31,972 nucleotides of DNA, taken from assembly GCA_964448135.1 (NCBI GenBank), contig CAYUVH010000046.1:1-31972 (forward strand), given 5' to 3'. This DNA comes from CAYUVH01 sp964448135 (GTDB taxonomy: Bacteria; Verrucomicrobiota; Verrucomicrobiia; Limisphaerales; UBA8199). Numbering within the stretch: the first letter of the stretch is position 1; the number at the start of each line of letters is the position of its first letter. A model generated the notes under the pieces. The model made no database searches and was not told the DNA's origin. It saw nothing but the letters and a program-made list of their open reading frames with translations. A program made the translations under genes and the position numbers. Shown here in pieces: positions 1 through 7,527 of the stretch.

Positions 1-740
1 TCGATTTTTTGTTGTGCGGCATTCCTCTGCCTTTTTGGGTTTCTACCGCGAAAAAACCTGTCGAAAAGCGGCTGGGGACTGCCGCACTCCAAAACCTGTC
101 GGCCAAACCAGAGACCCGCCATGATTCGCCCGCCCCCTCCCCCCACCGCCCGCTCCGCTGGCCTACCTACCTCCTGGCTCCTCTCGCCGGCGTCATTCTT
201 CTGCTCTCCCTCACCGAAATGCTTTTCCGTTTCGGCAAGGCGGATTCCTGGCCCAACTCCCTCAAGAGCCTCGCTTCCTGGTGCAGTCCCTTCCGCACCA
301 TCAACAGCTATGGCCTCTTCGCTGTCATGACCACTTCGCGACTCGAGATCGTCGTCGAGGGCAGCGACGACGGCGTGAATTGGAAGGAATACGAATTCAA
401 ATACAAACCCGGCGACGTCAAACGGCGTCCTGGCTTCGTGGCGCCGCACCAACCGCGCCTCGACTGGCAAATGTGGTTCGCCGCATTGGGAAACGTCCGA
501 CAAAATCCGTGGTTCGTAAATCTCTGTGTCCGGCTGCTCCAGGGTTCCAAACCCGTGCTCGACCTCATTGCCTCCAATCCATTTCCCAACGCGCCTCCTC
601 GCTACATCCGCGCCGTCGCCTATCAATATCACTTTACCGACTTCGCCACCCGCCGTGCCACCGGCGCTTGGTGGCAGCGGGCACCGGCCGGCACGTATCT
701 TGAACCCATCTCCCTGCGCGAAAGCCCCAGGCCGGAATGA
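1..740 (+). CDS. Lipase maturation factor-like membrane protein, C-terminal part (5' end outside window)
   Basis: The reading frame is open to the left edge, so this is the C-terminal half of a longer gene; the TTG at position 9 is not a convincing start. Counting from that TTG, residues 52-70 form a hydrophobic membrane segment. The region from about residue 98 carries the hallmark blocks of the lipase maturation factor (LMF1/LMF2-like) family: NSYGLFAVMTTSRLEIVVEG, then GVNWKEYEFKYKPGD, then PRLDWQMWFAALG, then NPFPNAPPRYIRA. In animals LMF1 helps fold dimeric lipases in the ER. Bacterial members are multi-pass membrane proteins whose role is not established. Two oddities: a GTGCGGC-type palindrome (14-87) is translated in frame just before the membrane segment, and the TGA stop (738-740) lies inside an AATGACGAA repeat. 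The family assignment is strong; the function in this organism is unknown. Confidence 0.85.
   Translation, partial: DFLLCGIPLPFWVSTAKKPVEKRLGTAALQNLSAKPETRHDSPAPSPHRPLRWPTYLLAPLAGVILLLSLTEMLFRFGKADSWPNSLKSLASWCSPFRTINSYGLFAVMTTSRLEIVVEGSDDGVNWKEYEFKYKPGDVKRRPGFVAPHQPRLDWQMWFAALGNVRQNPWFVNLCVRLLQGSKPVLDLIASNPFPNAPPRYIRAVAYQYHFTDFATRRATGAWWQRAPAGTYLEPISLRESPRPE
14..87. repeat. Imperfect palindromic repeat (GTGCGGC type) read through by the LMF-like gene
   Basis: The arm at 14-37 (GTGCGGCATTCCTCTGCC then T-rich) pairs with 64-87 (AAAAGCGGCTGGGGACTGCC then GCAC), matching at 19 of 24 positions. The sequence AAAACCTGTCG occurs directly at 53-63 and 91-101, so the second arm is flanked by an 11-bp direct repeat. 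The element lies within the open frame of the LMF-like gene. It has the look of a REP-type interspersed repeat that has been kept in frame in a hydrophilic loop. Its membership of a genome-wide family is inferred and not visible from one copy. Confidence 0.6.
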
Positions 741-889
741 CGAAATCCGAATGACGAATATCGAAAGAAGCCCGAAGTCACAATATTTATAAACCACTTA
801 TGTTAAGCGAGTTACGCAATTTTAAAACATCTTTCGAGCTTCGGTAATTCGTCATTCTTTCGGCCTTCGTCATTCGTGCTTCGTCATTC
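735..889. repeat. AATGACGAA-type inverted repeat downstream of LMF-like gene
   Basis: The arm at 735-769 (two GAATGACGAA units then ATCGAAAGAA) is matched in reverse complement by 855-889 at 29 of 35 positions, with an 85-bp AT-richer spacer between them. The two mismatch patches are three-base blocks between conserved TTCGTCATTC units, so the element is built from short tandem units. The left arm contains the TGA stop codon of the upstream gene. A further single arm of the same kind lies at 11267-11303, and a short AATGACGAAGG lies over the stop of the DUF190 gene at 5240. The rest of the gap to 991 holds a small GGGGCAG/CTGCTCCCC dyad and no gene. Confidence 0.65.
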
Positions 890-991
890 TCCTCCTCCAT
901 CTCCGCGTCCCTGTAACCTGTTCTACGCCCTCCGCGTCCTATCCCCCCACAGGGGCAGGATTCTGCTCCCCGACACAAAAACTCAATAAAT

Positions 992-1261
992 ATGAAGAAA
1001 CTGTTAGCAATCGCTCTTGGACTCGCCTGCGCCGTGGCTTTGACCGTCAACGCCCAGGATGCTTCCAAGGACTCGAAGAAGGCCATGACCGACGACCAGA
1101 AGGCCGTCAAGAAGACCATGCTCGAGAAGTATGACACCAACAAGGACGGCAAGCTCGACAAGGAAGAAAAGGCCAAGATGAGCACCGAAGACAAGGAAAA
1201 GTGGGACAAGGCTTTCCCTCACAAGAAGAAAGACGCCCCCAAGACCGATACCACCAAGTAA
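992..1261 (+). CDS. Small secreted EF-hand protein
   Basis: An 89-residue protein. Residues 1-21 form a typical Sec signal peptide (MKK, a hydrophobic core rich in Leu and Ala, cleavage near VNA-QD). The mature part is very Lys- and Asp-rich and has one canonical 12-residue EF-hand loop at residues 48-59 (DTNKDGKLDKEE), with D48, N50, D52, D56 and E59 at calcium-ligand positions. It is likely a periplasmic or secreted calcium-binding protein; its partner is unknown. The ATG is preceded by an AT-rich stretch without a Shine-Dalgarno sequence. It is monocistronic, being followed directly by a strong terminator. A single EF-hand with a charged tail is common among short verrucomicrobial and planctomycete exported proteins, so no pathway can be inferred. 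Confidence 0.8.
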   Translation: MKKLLAIALGLACAVALTVNAQDASKDSKKAMTDDQKAVKKTMLEKYDTNKDGKLDKEEKAKMSTEDKEKWDKAFPHKKKDAPKTDTTK

Positions 1262-1283
1262 TCCGGTTCTGAACGACTTCAAT

Positions 1284-1325
1284 ACCCGGTGCAGCCCGAA
1301 AGCTGCGCCGGGTTTCTTTTTTTTT
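1284..1325 (+). terminator. Rho-independent terminator of EF-hand gene
   Basis: A 12-bp stem, ACCCGGTGCAGC (1284-1295) with GCTGCGCCGGGT (1302-1313), has one G-T wobble and a six-base loop. It is followed by a T tract at 1314-1325 interrupted by one C. It lies 22 bp after the EF-hand stop codon. There is no T tract on the other side, so it appears to work only for plus-strand transcription. Confidence 0.9.
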
Positions 1326-1403
1326 GGGGGGGGACCCAATGACAAGCCAACGGGGCACTTTCAACAGAGTCGGGCGCGGGAAGAATCCGTTATTACCCAC
1401 CGC

Positions 1404-3110
1404 TCACACCAGCAGGTCCAACCGACTCCGGTGATAAAACCACCGGTAACCGTAAAACAGCAACAAGGCGCAGGCGCATGCCGCCGCGAACAGTCCCCAG
1501 GCGATGCGCTGGTCGGGGACAAACATGCTGGCGCCGCCGCAGATCAAATATAACACCCCGAACACGGACACAAAGATCAGCAGCGGAATTGTGTTGATTC
1601 GAAACCGGCGCGAGTCGTTCGATCCAGAACTGAAGCAGCCCATGAGAATGATGTAGCGTCCGGCAAACAGAATGCCGGTCAGTTTTACTCCGGCGACTGC
1701 GCCATACCACAACGGGGGTCGCGCCGGAATCATTAGCACGATTCCCCATGCCAGCGACCACAAGGCGACGAGAGGAAGCTGGACGGCTGAGAAGCGAAGG
1801 AGCGTCCGCGCCAATTCGTCGAACCCGACGGGCAGGCCGGCATAAATGGGCGTCGCCATCCCGTTGTTGTAGACTCCGTTAAAAGCCCGGCCGCGCGCAA
1901 AGAACGGCAGGAGCATTTGGAAGCCATTTACGAACAGGCTGATGATCCCAAATCCGGCGGCGGCGGTGAACTGCTTCGCCAGCGCCAGGCCGCCGGTAAT
2001 CAACCACGCGATAATCATGTTCCGGAAGATGCCCTTCCACTTCCGGGTGAGCTCGTATCCATTGGGAAACGCGAAATCGACCAGCCCTTTTTCCCTCGGA
2101 CTGAGCTTTCCCCACAATCGCCTTTCCAACCATCCCCTGGACGTGGCCCAGCCTGGAGCAAGGAATTGCCGTTCGAGCACGGCTTCCTCGATCTCGCTCA
2201 AACCCACCCTCGCAGGAGGGAATTCCGTCGGCACGACGGGCGCGGCTGGTCCGGGTTTCTGGCCGGGAAGCAGATCCGGTGATTCGGGCAGGACCGGTTC
2301 AGTGATCCGGTATTCGCGTCCAATTTTGACGAGGACATTAAACGCCAGCAGGGCAAAAAGACCGATCGGAATCACGAGGATGAACAAGAGCCAGTGTCGC
2401 TGGCCCGCGGCCGCCAGCGTGTGCTCCGCGGGCCAGCCCGTGGGCAGCACCAGCAGGAGATCCGGAGCGTAACGATCGAGAAGCCCGATCGTCCCTGCGA
2501 CTGTTCCAAACCATTCGTTTAACACGACTACGAAGCACAGCCCCATCCAGGGCAGCGCGGCCACCGCCAGAAAGGGAAATCGGGGGAAATGCATCAGCCC
2601 GATGAGCGCCAGCGAGATCGTGATGAGCCAGGTGGCCACACCCGCCGGAATCACGGCCCACCCAAATCCAGGGGGCGCGGTGTCACAGCCCGCCAGCATC
2701 GCATACGCCAGCACAAGGTCCGTGAGCAACCACAGCGTGCTTCGAAAATATTCTCCGAGTTGCCGGCGGAATATGTCCGCACTCGTGATGGGCAGGTGCG
2801 ATAGGGTTTGCACATCCTGGGCCAAAAACAATTTCGCGAGCAGTTTCTGCGGCTGGATGAAAAGGAAGAACGCGGCCCAGAGCGCGACCATCGCGAGCCC
2901 GGATTCAAAGTGGCCGGTTCGCGACCCGGCGGCCAGGGTCGCCGCGATGAACACCGCGGTGCTCAGGGTGCGGGCAATCCCGGCGCCGGCCCGGACGTGG
3001 CTCCGCATGCTGCCGGCGCGCGCCTCGCGTTTCAGCCGGGGGGAGGCGCGGATTTCCTTCCGAACGCGGCGGCGCAGCACTCTCTCCAGCCGGGGCGAAT
3101 GGAGTTTCAT
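1404..3110 (-). CDS. ABC transporter permease, ABC-2-like multi-pass membrane protein
   Basis: A 568-residue integral membrane protein with roughly ten or more hydrophobic segments, for example near residues 44-62, 70-88, several between 130 and 240, and a C-terminal cluster from about 350 to 555. A hydrophilic Pro-rich loop lies around residues 280-320. The N-terminus is strongly basic. Its ATG overlaps the stop of the upstream ATP-binding gene by four bases (ATGA, 3107-3110), which implies translational coupling. It is therefore almost certainly the membrane half of an ABC exporter. I cannot name the substrate. At 568 residues it is larger than a minimal ABC-2 permease, so it may carry a duplicated or extended transmembrane region. 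Confidence 0.7.
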   Translation of the reverse strand: MKLHSPRLERVLRRRVRKEIRASPRLKREARAGSMRSHVRAGAGIARTLSTAVFIAATLAAGSRTGHFESGLAMVALWAAFFLFIQPQKLLAKLFLAQDVQTLSHLPITSADIFRRQLGEYFRSTLWLLTDLVLAYAMLAGCDTAPPGFGWAVIPAGVATWLITISLALIGLMHFPRFPFLAVAALPWMGLCFVVVLNEWFGTVAGTIGLLDRYAPDLLLVLPTGWPAEHTLAAAGQRHWLLFILVIPIGLFALLAFNVLVKIGREYRITEPVLPESPDLLPGQKPGPAAPVVPTEFPPARVGLSEIEEAVLERQFLAPGWATSRGWLERRLWGKLSPREKGLVDFAFPNGYELTRKWKGIFRNMIIAWLITGGLALAKQFTAAAGFGIISLFVNGFQMLLPFFARGRAFNGVYNNGMATPIYAGLPVGFDELARTLLRFSAVQLPLVALWSLAWGIVLMIPARPPLWYGAVAGVKLTGILFAGRYIILMGCFSSGSNDSRRFRINTIPLLIFVSVFGVLYLICGGASMFVPDQRIAWGLFAAACACALLLFYGYRWFYHRSRLDLLV

Positions 3111-3841
3111 CGGTCTTCCTCGCGCAAGGACCGGAACATCTCCGCCAGCACGTTATCCTTGTCCACCGCCTTCTCGCGCAGTCGATCCAGTGAATCGAAC
3201 GCGTGAATGGCTCCCTGGTGAATCACGCACACGCGATCTGAAAACCGCTCCGCCACATCCAGCAGCTGCGTCGAATAAATGATGGTGCGGCCCCGGGCCG
3301 CGGCGGCGCGCGCCTCGCGTTTGAAGGCGTCAATGCCATGCGGGTCCATCCCCGAGGCAAACGGCTCGTCCAGCAGCCATACTTCGGGATTCGCCGTGAG
3401 GATGCCGATGAGCCCCGCCTTGTAGGATTGCCCCCGCGACAGCGAACGCACCGGGCGCAGCGCCAGGGGCAGCATGTCGAAAGCCCGGAGCAATTCCATC
3501 ACCCGCGCCTCCGCTCCCGGGCCATCCGCCTCGAACAGCCGGAGGACAATCCCGATGTTCCGGAGCACCGTCTGCTCCGGAAAGTGAAAGGGAAAATCCG
3601 GCATGAACTGCAACCGCTTCCGCAAATCCATGCGATCGCGCCGGAACAGTTGTTCATCCAGATAAATCTCGCCTTTGTCCGGCGACGCAATTCCCGCCAG
3701 GCACCTCAACAGTGTCGTCTTGCCCGCGCCATTCGGCCCCAGGAGGCTCACGATCTGGCCCGGCTCGATTTGAAGCGTGACCCGGTCCAACGCCCGGATG
3801 GAGTGGTAGGTTTTAAGGACGCCTCGGAGTTCAATTCTCAT
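3107..3841 (-). CDS. ABC transporter ATP-binding protein
   Basis: The start is placed at the ATG giving MRIELRGVLKTYHS, where the ABC fold begins; the frame stays open 11 codons further upstream. From this start, Walker A is at residues 35-43 (GPNGAGKTT), the signature is LSRGQ at 134-138, and Walker B is VWLLDEP at 154-160 with a D-loop SGMD. The switch position reads YSTQLL at 189-194, so the usual H-loop histidine is replaced by Gln192, and the Q-loop region reads FMPDFPFHF without an obvious Gln. It energises the permease encoded directly downstream. The product resembles the CcmA/NatA-type ATPases of ABC-2 exporters. A 188-bp gap separates it from the divergent LacI-family gene, which is a candidate regulator by position only. 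Confidence 0.85.
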   Translation of the reverse strand: MRIELRGVLKTYHSIRALDRVTLQIEPGQIVSLLGPNGAGKTTLLRCLAGIASPDKGEIYLDEQLFRRDRMDLRKRLQFMPDFPFHFPEQTVLRNIGIVLRLFEADGPGAEARVMELLRAFDMLPLALRPVRSLSRGQSYKAGLIGILTANPEVWLLDEPFASGMDPHGIDAFKREARAAAARGRTIIYSTQLLDVAERFSDRVCVIHQGAIHAFDSLDRLREKAVDKDNVLAEMFRSLREEDR

Positions 3842-4029
3842 TGGTCGCAGGGATTGTCCGTCTTGGGGCGGCAATTGGCAACCCGGGCCGGAAGCAAGGC
3901 AGTCAGGCAGCGGTCAGTCACATTGCATTTGTTTTTCGGCCCATTGTCCTTCATGTTCTTCCTCAGCGAATAGCTTAAAGCAGGAGTCAATGGGCGACAA
4001 GGTAGGTTGCCGCCACCTGCTGCCCCGGA

Positions 4030-5073
4030 TTGAAAAACGCACAAGCAAATCAGCCGACGATCAAGGACGTGGCGCGCGCCGCGGGCGTTTCGCAGTCCAC
4101 GGTGTCCTACGTCCTGAACGATACCGAGGCGGCGCGGAGAATTACCGACGCCACCAAGCAGCGGGTCTGGACCGCGGTCGAGCAGCTTGGCTACAAGTTT
4201 AATCCCATCGGCCGCGCGCTTCAGCGCGGCTATTCCAATCAAGTCACGCTTCTCATTGTGACCTGGGACCTCGCCACTTCCCACGCCGCGACGGCCATGG
4301 CCATCAGCCGCGCGGCCGCCCAGCGCGAATTGTCGGTCACCGTCCATGTCGTGGACGATGACAAAACCGCCGAAGCCTACGTGCGCCGGAGCGCGCTGCA
4401 TAGTCTGGGTGGCATTTTGGTGCTCTGGGATTCACCGGCGTTCGATGAGAGTTCCATTCGTCGCCTGGCCGGGGAAGGTTTGCCCGTAATCGATCTGCTT
4501 CCCGGCGGCGCGCCCGGAATCTCTGTCGTCACCGCGGACCGCGAGGACGCCGGCTTTCGCGCCAGCGGCCACCTGATCGAACTCGGTCATCGCGAGATCG
4601 GTTTCATCGGCGATGTCGAGGCCCGGCCGCACACCACCACCCGCAAGCTCGCGGGCTTTCGCCGCGCGTGGGAAAACGCGGGTATGGCCTGGGATGGCTC
4701 GCTCGTCCAGAACGTGACCGAATACGGTTTCGAAGGCGGGCAAATCGGTTTCCGCAAATTGATCGCTCGTCGCCCCAATCTCACCGGGTTGTTCTGCATC
4801 AATGATGCCATCGCGCTCGGCGCGATCGACGCCGCCGGCGAGATGGGCTTGAAGTGTCCCGAGCGAATCTCCGTGGTTGGTTTCGGCGACTCGCCCGAAG
4901 GCCGTCACTGGCGTCCGAAGCTCACCACTTTCGCGCTCTCTTCCAATCGAGTCGCCACCGAGGCCATCGAGCTGATTGTAGCGCAGCGGCGCAGTGAACG
5001 AACGGGACCCGCTTCGATTCTAATTCCGGAAGACCTAATCCTGCGGGAGTCCACGGCGCAGCGGCCGGCTTGA
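4030..5073 (+). CDS. LacI-family transcriptional regulator
   Basis: A 347-residue protein starting at TTG. The start is fixed by the DNA-binding domain, which begins at once: PTIKDVARAAGVSQSTVSYV at residues 9-28 is a textbook LacI helix-turn-helix, followed by the hinge-helix region GYKFNPIGRALQRGYSNQV (54-72). Residues 72-340 form the periplasmic-binding-protein-like effector domain, with the typical ending FCINDAIALGAIDAAGEMGL and ISVVGFGDSPEGRHW. It probably binds a sugar or related metabolite and represses nearby genes. It is divergent from the ABC exporter genes, which are possible targets. No clear palindromic operator was seen in the 3842-4029 gap. The full length matches the family. 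Confidence 0.92.
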   Translation: MKNAQANQPTIKDVARAAGVSQSTVSYVLNDTEAARRITDATKQRVWTAVEQLGYKFNPIGRALQRGYSNQVTLLIVTWDLATSHAATAMAISRAAAQRELSVTVHVVDDDKTAEAYVRRSALHSLGGILVLWDSPAFDESSIRRLAGEGLPVIDLLPGGAPGISVVTADREDAGFRASGHLIELGHREIGFIGDVEARPHTTTRKLAGFRRAWENAGMAWDGSLVQNVTEYGFEGGQIGFRKLIARRPNLTGLFCINDAIALGAIDAAGEMGLKCPERISVVGFGDSPEGRHWRPKLTTFALSSNRVATEAIELIVAQRRSERTGPASILIPEDLILRESTAQRPA

Positions 5074-5080
5074 GTTTGGA

Positions 5081-5109
5081 GCGCCCGACTCCGAACGGGC
5101 GCGTTTCGG
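5081..5109 (+). terminator. Probable terminator of LacI-family gene
   Basis: A perfect 7-bp GC stem, GCGCCCG (5081-5087) with CGGGCGC (5096-5102), has an 8-base loop and begins eight bases after the stop codon. It is followed by the short, interrupted T stretch GTTTCGG. The stem and position are good but the T tract is weak, so it may be only partly efficient. Confidence 0.5.
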
Positions 5110-5165
5110 TAATCTGGCATCACCCGCCATCTCACAGACGGCCACTCTGACAATTGAGGTTTGAA

Positions 5166-5245
5166 TGTTCCCTGAAGTTTGATGTTTGGAGTTTGGAGCT
5201 TATCTGGTGCTTGGTTCTTGGTCCTTGGAACTTCCTTCGTCATTG
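5166..5245. repeat. CCAAGGACCAAGAACCAAG-type interspersed repeat, copy 1
   Basis: Positions 5166-5232 are about 80 percent identical to 9954-10020, including the exact shared string TGCTTGGTTCTTGGTCCTTGG less its fifth base (TGGTGC versus TGGAGC). On the minus strand it reads as tandem variations of CCAAGCACC, CCAAGAACC and CCAAACTCC. It is preceded on that strand by AATGACGAAGGAAG, which contains the DUF190 stop codon at 5240-5242. The element therefore sits directly at the 3' end of the minus-strand gene. Confidence 0.65.
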
Positions 5246-5596
5246 CGGCTCCGCCGCCGCGTCTCCCGGCGCCTTGTACGCAATCACCTTGACCGTCTCC
5301 ATCGTCACCACGCCGCCCGTCATCATCTCATCCAGCACCGGCAGAAAGCGCTGGATCTTTTCCTCGCTGTCGACGATTTCGATTACCACCGGCAAGTCGC
5401 CGGACAACCGCAAAATCTGCGCCGTGTGCAGGCGGCTGGATTTGCCATAGCCCATCACACCGTGGAATACAGTCGCGCCCGCGAGATGAACCTCCCGGGC
5501 CTTGAGCACGATCGCCTCGTAGAGCGGCTTGTGTTGCCAGCGATCACTTTCGCCGATGAGAATGCGGAGCAGAACAGCTTCCTGGGGGATTTGCAT
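5240..5596 (-). CDS. DUF190 family protein (PII-like fold)
   Basis: The start is placed at the ATG giving MQIPQEAVLLRILIGESDRW, where DUF190 homology begins; the 25 upstream codons in the open frame look untranslated. The 118-residue protein has the family blocks RILIGESDRWQHKPLYEAIV, then EVHLAGATVFHGVMGYGKSS, then LPVVIEIVDSEEKIQRFLPVLDEM. DUF190 proteins have a ferredoxin-like, PII-related fold and are often encoded next to CrcB. A role in controlling the fluoride channel or as a small-molecule sensor is suggested by that association but not shown. It lies 11 bp downstream of crcB on the same strand, presumably as one transcript. Its stop codon falls within an AATGACGAA-type repeat, so the last residues may derive from the repeat. 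Confidence 0.85.
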   Translation of the reverse strand: MQIPQEAVLLRILIGESDRWQHKPLYEAIVLKAREVHLAGATVFHGVMGYGKSSRLHTAQILRLSGDLPVVIEIVDSEEKIQRFLPVLDEMMTGGVVTMETVKVIAYKAPGDAAAEPQ

Positions 5597-5607
5597 GGGA
5601 ATGAGGG

Positions 5608-6024
5608 TTAGCGGCGGCTCGCGTTGATGGTCATGCCGATGACCTGGCCGAGCCAGACCGCCAGCAGGCAAACGACCACCGAGAGCACGATGTTACCGCC
5701 CGCGTATAACACCTGCCCCCGCCGCATCAGGTTCATGGTTTGCAGACTGAATGACGAAAATGTGGTGTAGCCCCCGCAGATGCCGATCATGAAGAATTGC
5801 TGCCGAAACCAGGCGGGCGACATCCAGACGCCATTCTGTCCCGTCAGCGCGTCGAAGAGGCCGATGACGAATGAGCCCGATATATTCACGAGCAAGGTGC
5901 CCCAGGGAAAGGTTTCGCCGAATGACTGGCCAATGACCCCGGAGAACCAGTATCGGCCAACACTTCCCAGTGCCCCGCCGAGAGCTACCCAGAAGTATCC
6001 GATCATGGTAAACATTATAGTCAC
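5608..6024 (-). CDS. crcB: Fluoride ion channel CrcB/Fluc
   Basis: A 138-residue protein with four membrane segments. Diagnostic motifs are GGALGSVGRYWFSG near the N-terminus, GTLLVNISGSFVIG in TM2 with the conserved Asn and Ser, and GICGGYTTFSSFSLQ in TM3, which supplies the paired phenylalanines of the fluoride pathway and the central sodium-binding segment. Fluc works as an antiparallel dimer and exports fluoride passively from the cytoplasm. The longest start is GTG at 6024; in-frame ATG codons at 6015 and 6006 are also plausible, and no Shine-Dalgarno sequence decides between them. It is cotranscribed with the DUF190 gene. I looked for a crcB fluoride riboswitch upstream and could not support one. 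Confidence 0.92.
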   Translation of the reverse strand: MTIMFTMIGYFWVALGGALGSVGRYWFSGVIGQSFGETFPWGTLLVNISGSFVIGLFDALTGQNGVWMSPAWFRQQFFMIGICGGYTTFSSFSLQTMNLMRRGQVLYAGGNIVLSVVVCLLAVWLGQVIGMTINASRR

Positions 6025-6133
6025 AACGGACAGCCGCCCCAGCTAAAAAGATTTCTGCCGGGCGGCGCGCCTCGGCATCCCGGCCGCCCTTGCCCTCAGC
6101 CTCGGGCATGATTGAAAATGGTCAAATATCGCC

Positions 6134-6260
6134 AGTTGTAACCGATACCACCGCTTTGTAACCGATGTGTAACCGCAAATGTAACCGATAAAACATGCAT
6201 TTCACCCAATGTTTATGCGGTTTGTAACCGTGTAACCGATAGATGGGGGGGTATACCCCC
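6134..6260 (+). repeat. TGTAACCG iteron element with GGGGGTATACCCCC palindrome, copy 1
   Basis: Six exact TGTAACCG units start at 6137, 6157, 6168, 6180, 6223 and 6231, giving spacings of 20, 11, 12, 43 and 8 bp. The gap between the fourth and fifth units holds an ATGCAT palindrome and CACCCAATGTTTATGC. The element ends with a perfect 14-bp palindrome at 6247-6260. Positions 6154-6244 (91 bp) are identical in reverse complement to 15258-15348. The surrounding 309 bp between crcB and the PfkB kinase gene holds no ORF that I can support. Clustered same-direction short repeats next to a palindrome look like a protein-binding array, but the function is unknown. Confidence 0.85.
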
Positions 6261-6333
6261 TAACCCACCTTCACGGCGACTGAAGCCGGGCTCGCATTTC
6301 CCCCGCCATTGGTCATACTGTGAGCCGCGCTCG

Positions 6334-7374
6334 ATGAAAACCAACCGAACCAAAGCCCGTCGCGGCCTGTTGGCCGGCGGCAACTGGATCATTGACCAGG
6401 TCAAACTGATTGACGTCTATCCCCAGCCGGAGCAGTTGGCCAACATCCGCAGCCAGACCGAAGGCACCGGCGGCGCGCCCTACAACGTTCTCATCGACCT
6501 CGCCCATTCCGGCGCGCCTTTCCCGCTCTTCGCCGCCGGCCTCGTCGGCCAGGACGCCTTGGGCGACCGCATCCTCGCCGACTGCCGGAAACACAAAATC
6601 GATACGCATCATCTGCGTACGACAAACAAGGCGCCGACGTCCTACACCGACGTCATGACCGAACTCTCCGGCGGCCGCCGCACTTTCTTTCATGCCCGCG
6701 GCGCCAATGTTCTCTGGCGCGGCGAGGACCTTGATTTCACCAAAATCGGCGCGCGTATTTTCCATCTTGGGTATCTGCTGTTGCTGGACGCGCTGGATGA
6801 GCCCGATGCGAAGTTCGGCACCAAAGCTGCCCGGCTCCTCGCCGCCGCCCAAGCCGCCGGAATCAAGACCTGCGCGGACGTGGTAAGCGAAGACAGCGAT
6901 CGGTTCGCGAGAATCGTGACGCCGGCCCTGCAACACGTGGACTATTGCGTGCTGAATGAAATCGAGGCCGGCAAGACTACCGGGTTCACCGTGCGGAGAA
7001 AGGATGGTTCGCTCGATACCGTCACCCTTCGCCACGCCGCCGGCGCATTGCTCCAGCAGGGCGTGCGCGAGCTTGTGGTCATTCATTTTCCCGAAGGCGC
7101 CTTCGCCCGCACCCGCAAAGGTGAAGACGTCTGGCAATCCTCGCTCAAGCTCCCCGCCAGATACATCGCGGGTTCCGCCGGCGCTGGCGACGCCTTCTGC
7201 GCGGGAGTGCTCTGGGGCCTGCACGAGAACTGGGACCTGCAACGCTGTCTGCTGACCGGCGTCAGTCTGGCCGCGGCCTCGCTTTCCGACGCGACCTGCA
7301 CCCAGGGCGTCAAATCCCTCGCCACCTCACTGGCGCTCGCAAAGAAATACGGTTTGCGTCCGGCGTTGGATTAA
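6334..7374 (+). CDS. PfkB-family carbohydrate kinase
   Basis: A 346-residue ribokinase-like kinase. The N-terminal motif is LLAGGNWIIDQVKLIDVYP (12-30), and the substrate-side glycine pair is TGGAPYNVLIDLA (45-57). The C-terminal catalytic signature is AGSAGAGDAFCAGVLWG (279-295), with Asp286 as the expected catalytic base. An NEIEAGKTTG block (208-217) matches the conserved region before the ATP site. It phosphorylates a sugar or nucleoside using ATP in the cytoplasm. The exact substrate cannot be read from the sequence. The gene lies just downstream of the iteron element and is convergent with the gene for a sugar isomerase-like protein, which may suggest a shared sugar pathway. The ATG has no Shine-Dalgarno sequence. 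Confidence 0.9.
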   Translation: MKTNRTKARRGLLAGGNWIIDQVKLIDVYPQPEQLANIRSQTEGTGGAPYNVLIDLAHSGAPFPLFAAGLVGQDALGDRILADCRKHKIDTHHLRTTNKAPTSYTDVMTELSGGRRTFFHARGANVLWRGEDLDFTKIGARIFHLGYLLLLDALDEPDAKFGTKAARLLAAAQAAGIKTCADVVSEDSDRFARIVTPALQHVDYCVLNEIEAGKTTGFTVRRKDGSLDTVTLRHAAGALLQQGVRELVVIHFPEGAFARTRKGEDVWQSSLKLPARYIAGSAGAGDAFCAGVLWGLHENWDLQRCLLTGVSLAAASLSDATCTQGVKSLATSLALAKKYGLRPALD

Positions 7375-7408
7375 GAGGTCTGAGATTGCCTGTCACGTCC
7401 GATTTCGG

Positions 7409-7517
7409 ACGGAGCGCGGCTCTCCGAGCCGCAGCGCGCACAAAATGAAAAAGGGCGTTCCAGGAAACCCATTCGTCAGGTCTAAATTCGTATACGCGGC
7501 GGACAGTCGCGCTCCGT
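7409..7517. repeat. Inverted repeat (GGAGCGCGGCTCTCCG type) between convergent genes
   Basis: The arm ACGGAGCGCGGCTCTCCG (7409-7426) is matched in reverse complement by 7500-7517 at 16 of 18 positions. The left arm also contains its own perfect 7-bp hairpin GCGGCTC/GAGCCGC (7416-7432) with a 3-base loop. The element fills most of the gap between the convergent kinase and isomerase genes. It could act as a transcription barrier for both, but there is no T tract on either strand. It looks like another short interspersed repeat family. Confidence 0.55.
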
Positions 7518-7527
7518 AGCTATTGTG

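Noticed and set aside
6025..6130. Possible fluoride (crcB) riboswitch upstream of the minus-strand crcB gene
   Set aside because: The region has GC-rich dyads, but I could not find the conserved core and pseudoknot-forming segments of the crcB motif in the right order. A covariance-model search would decide.
6134..6260. CRISPR-like array
   Set aside because: The repeat unit is only 8 bp, the spacing is irregular (8 to 43 bp) and no cas genes are present, so it is an iteron array and not a CRISPR.
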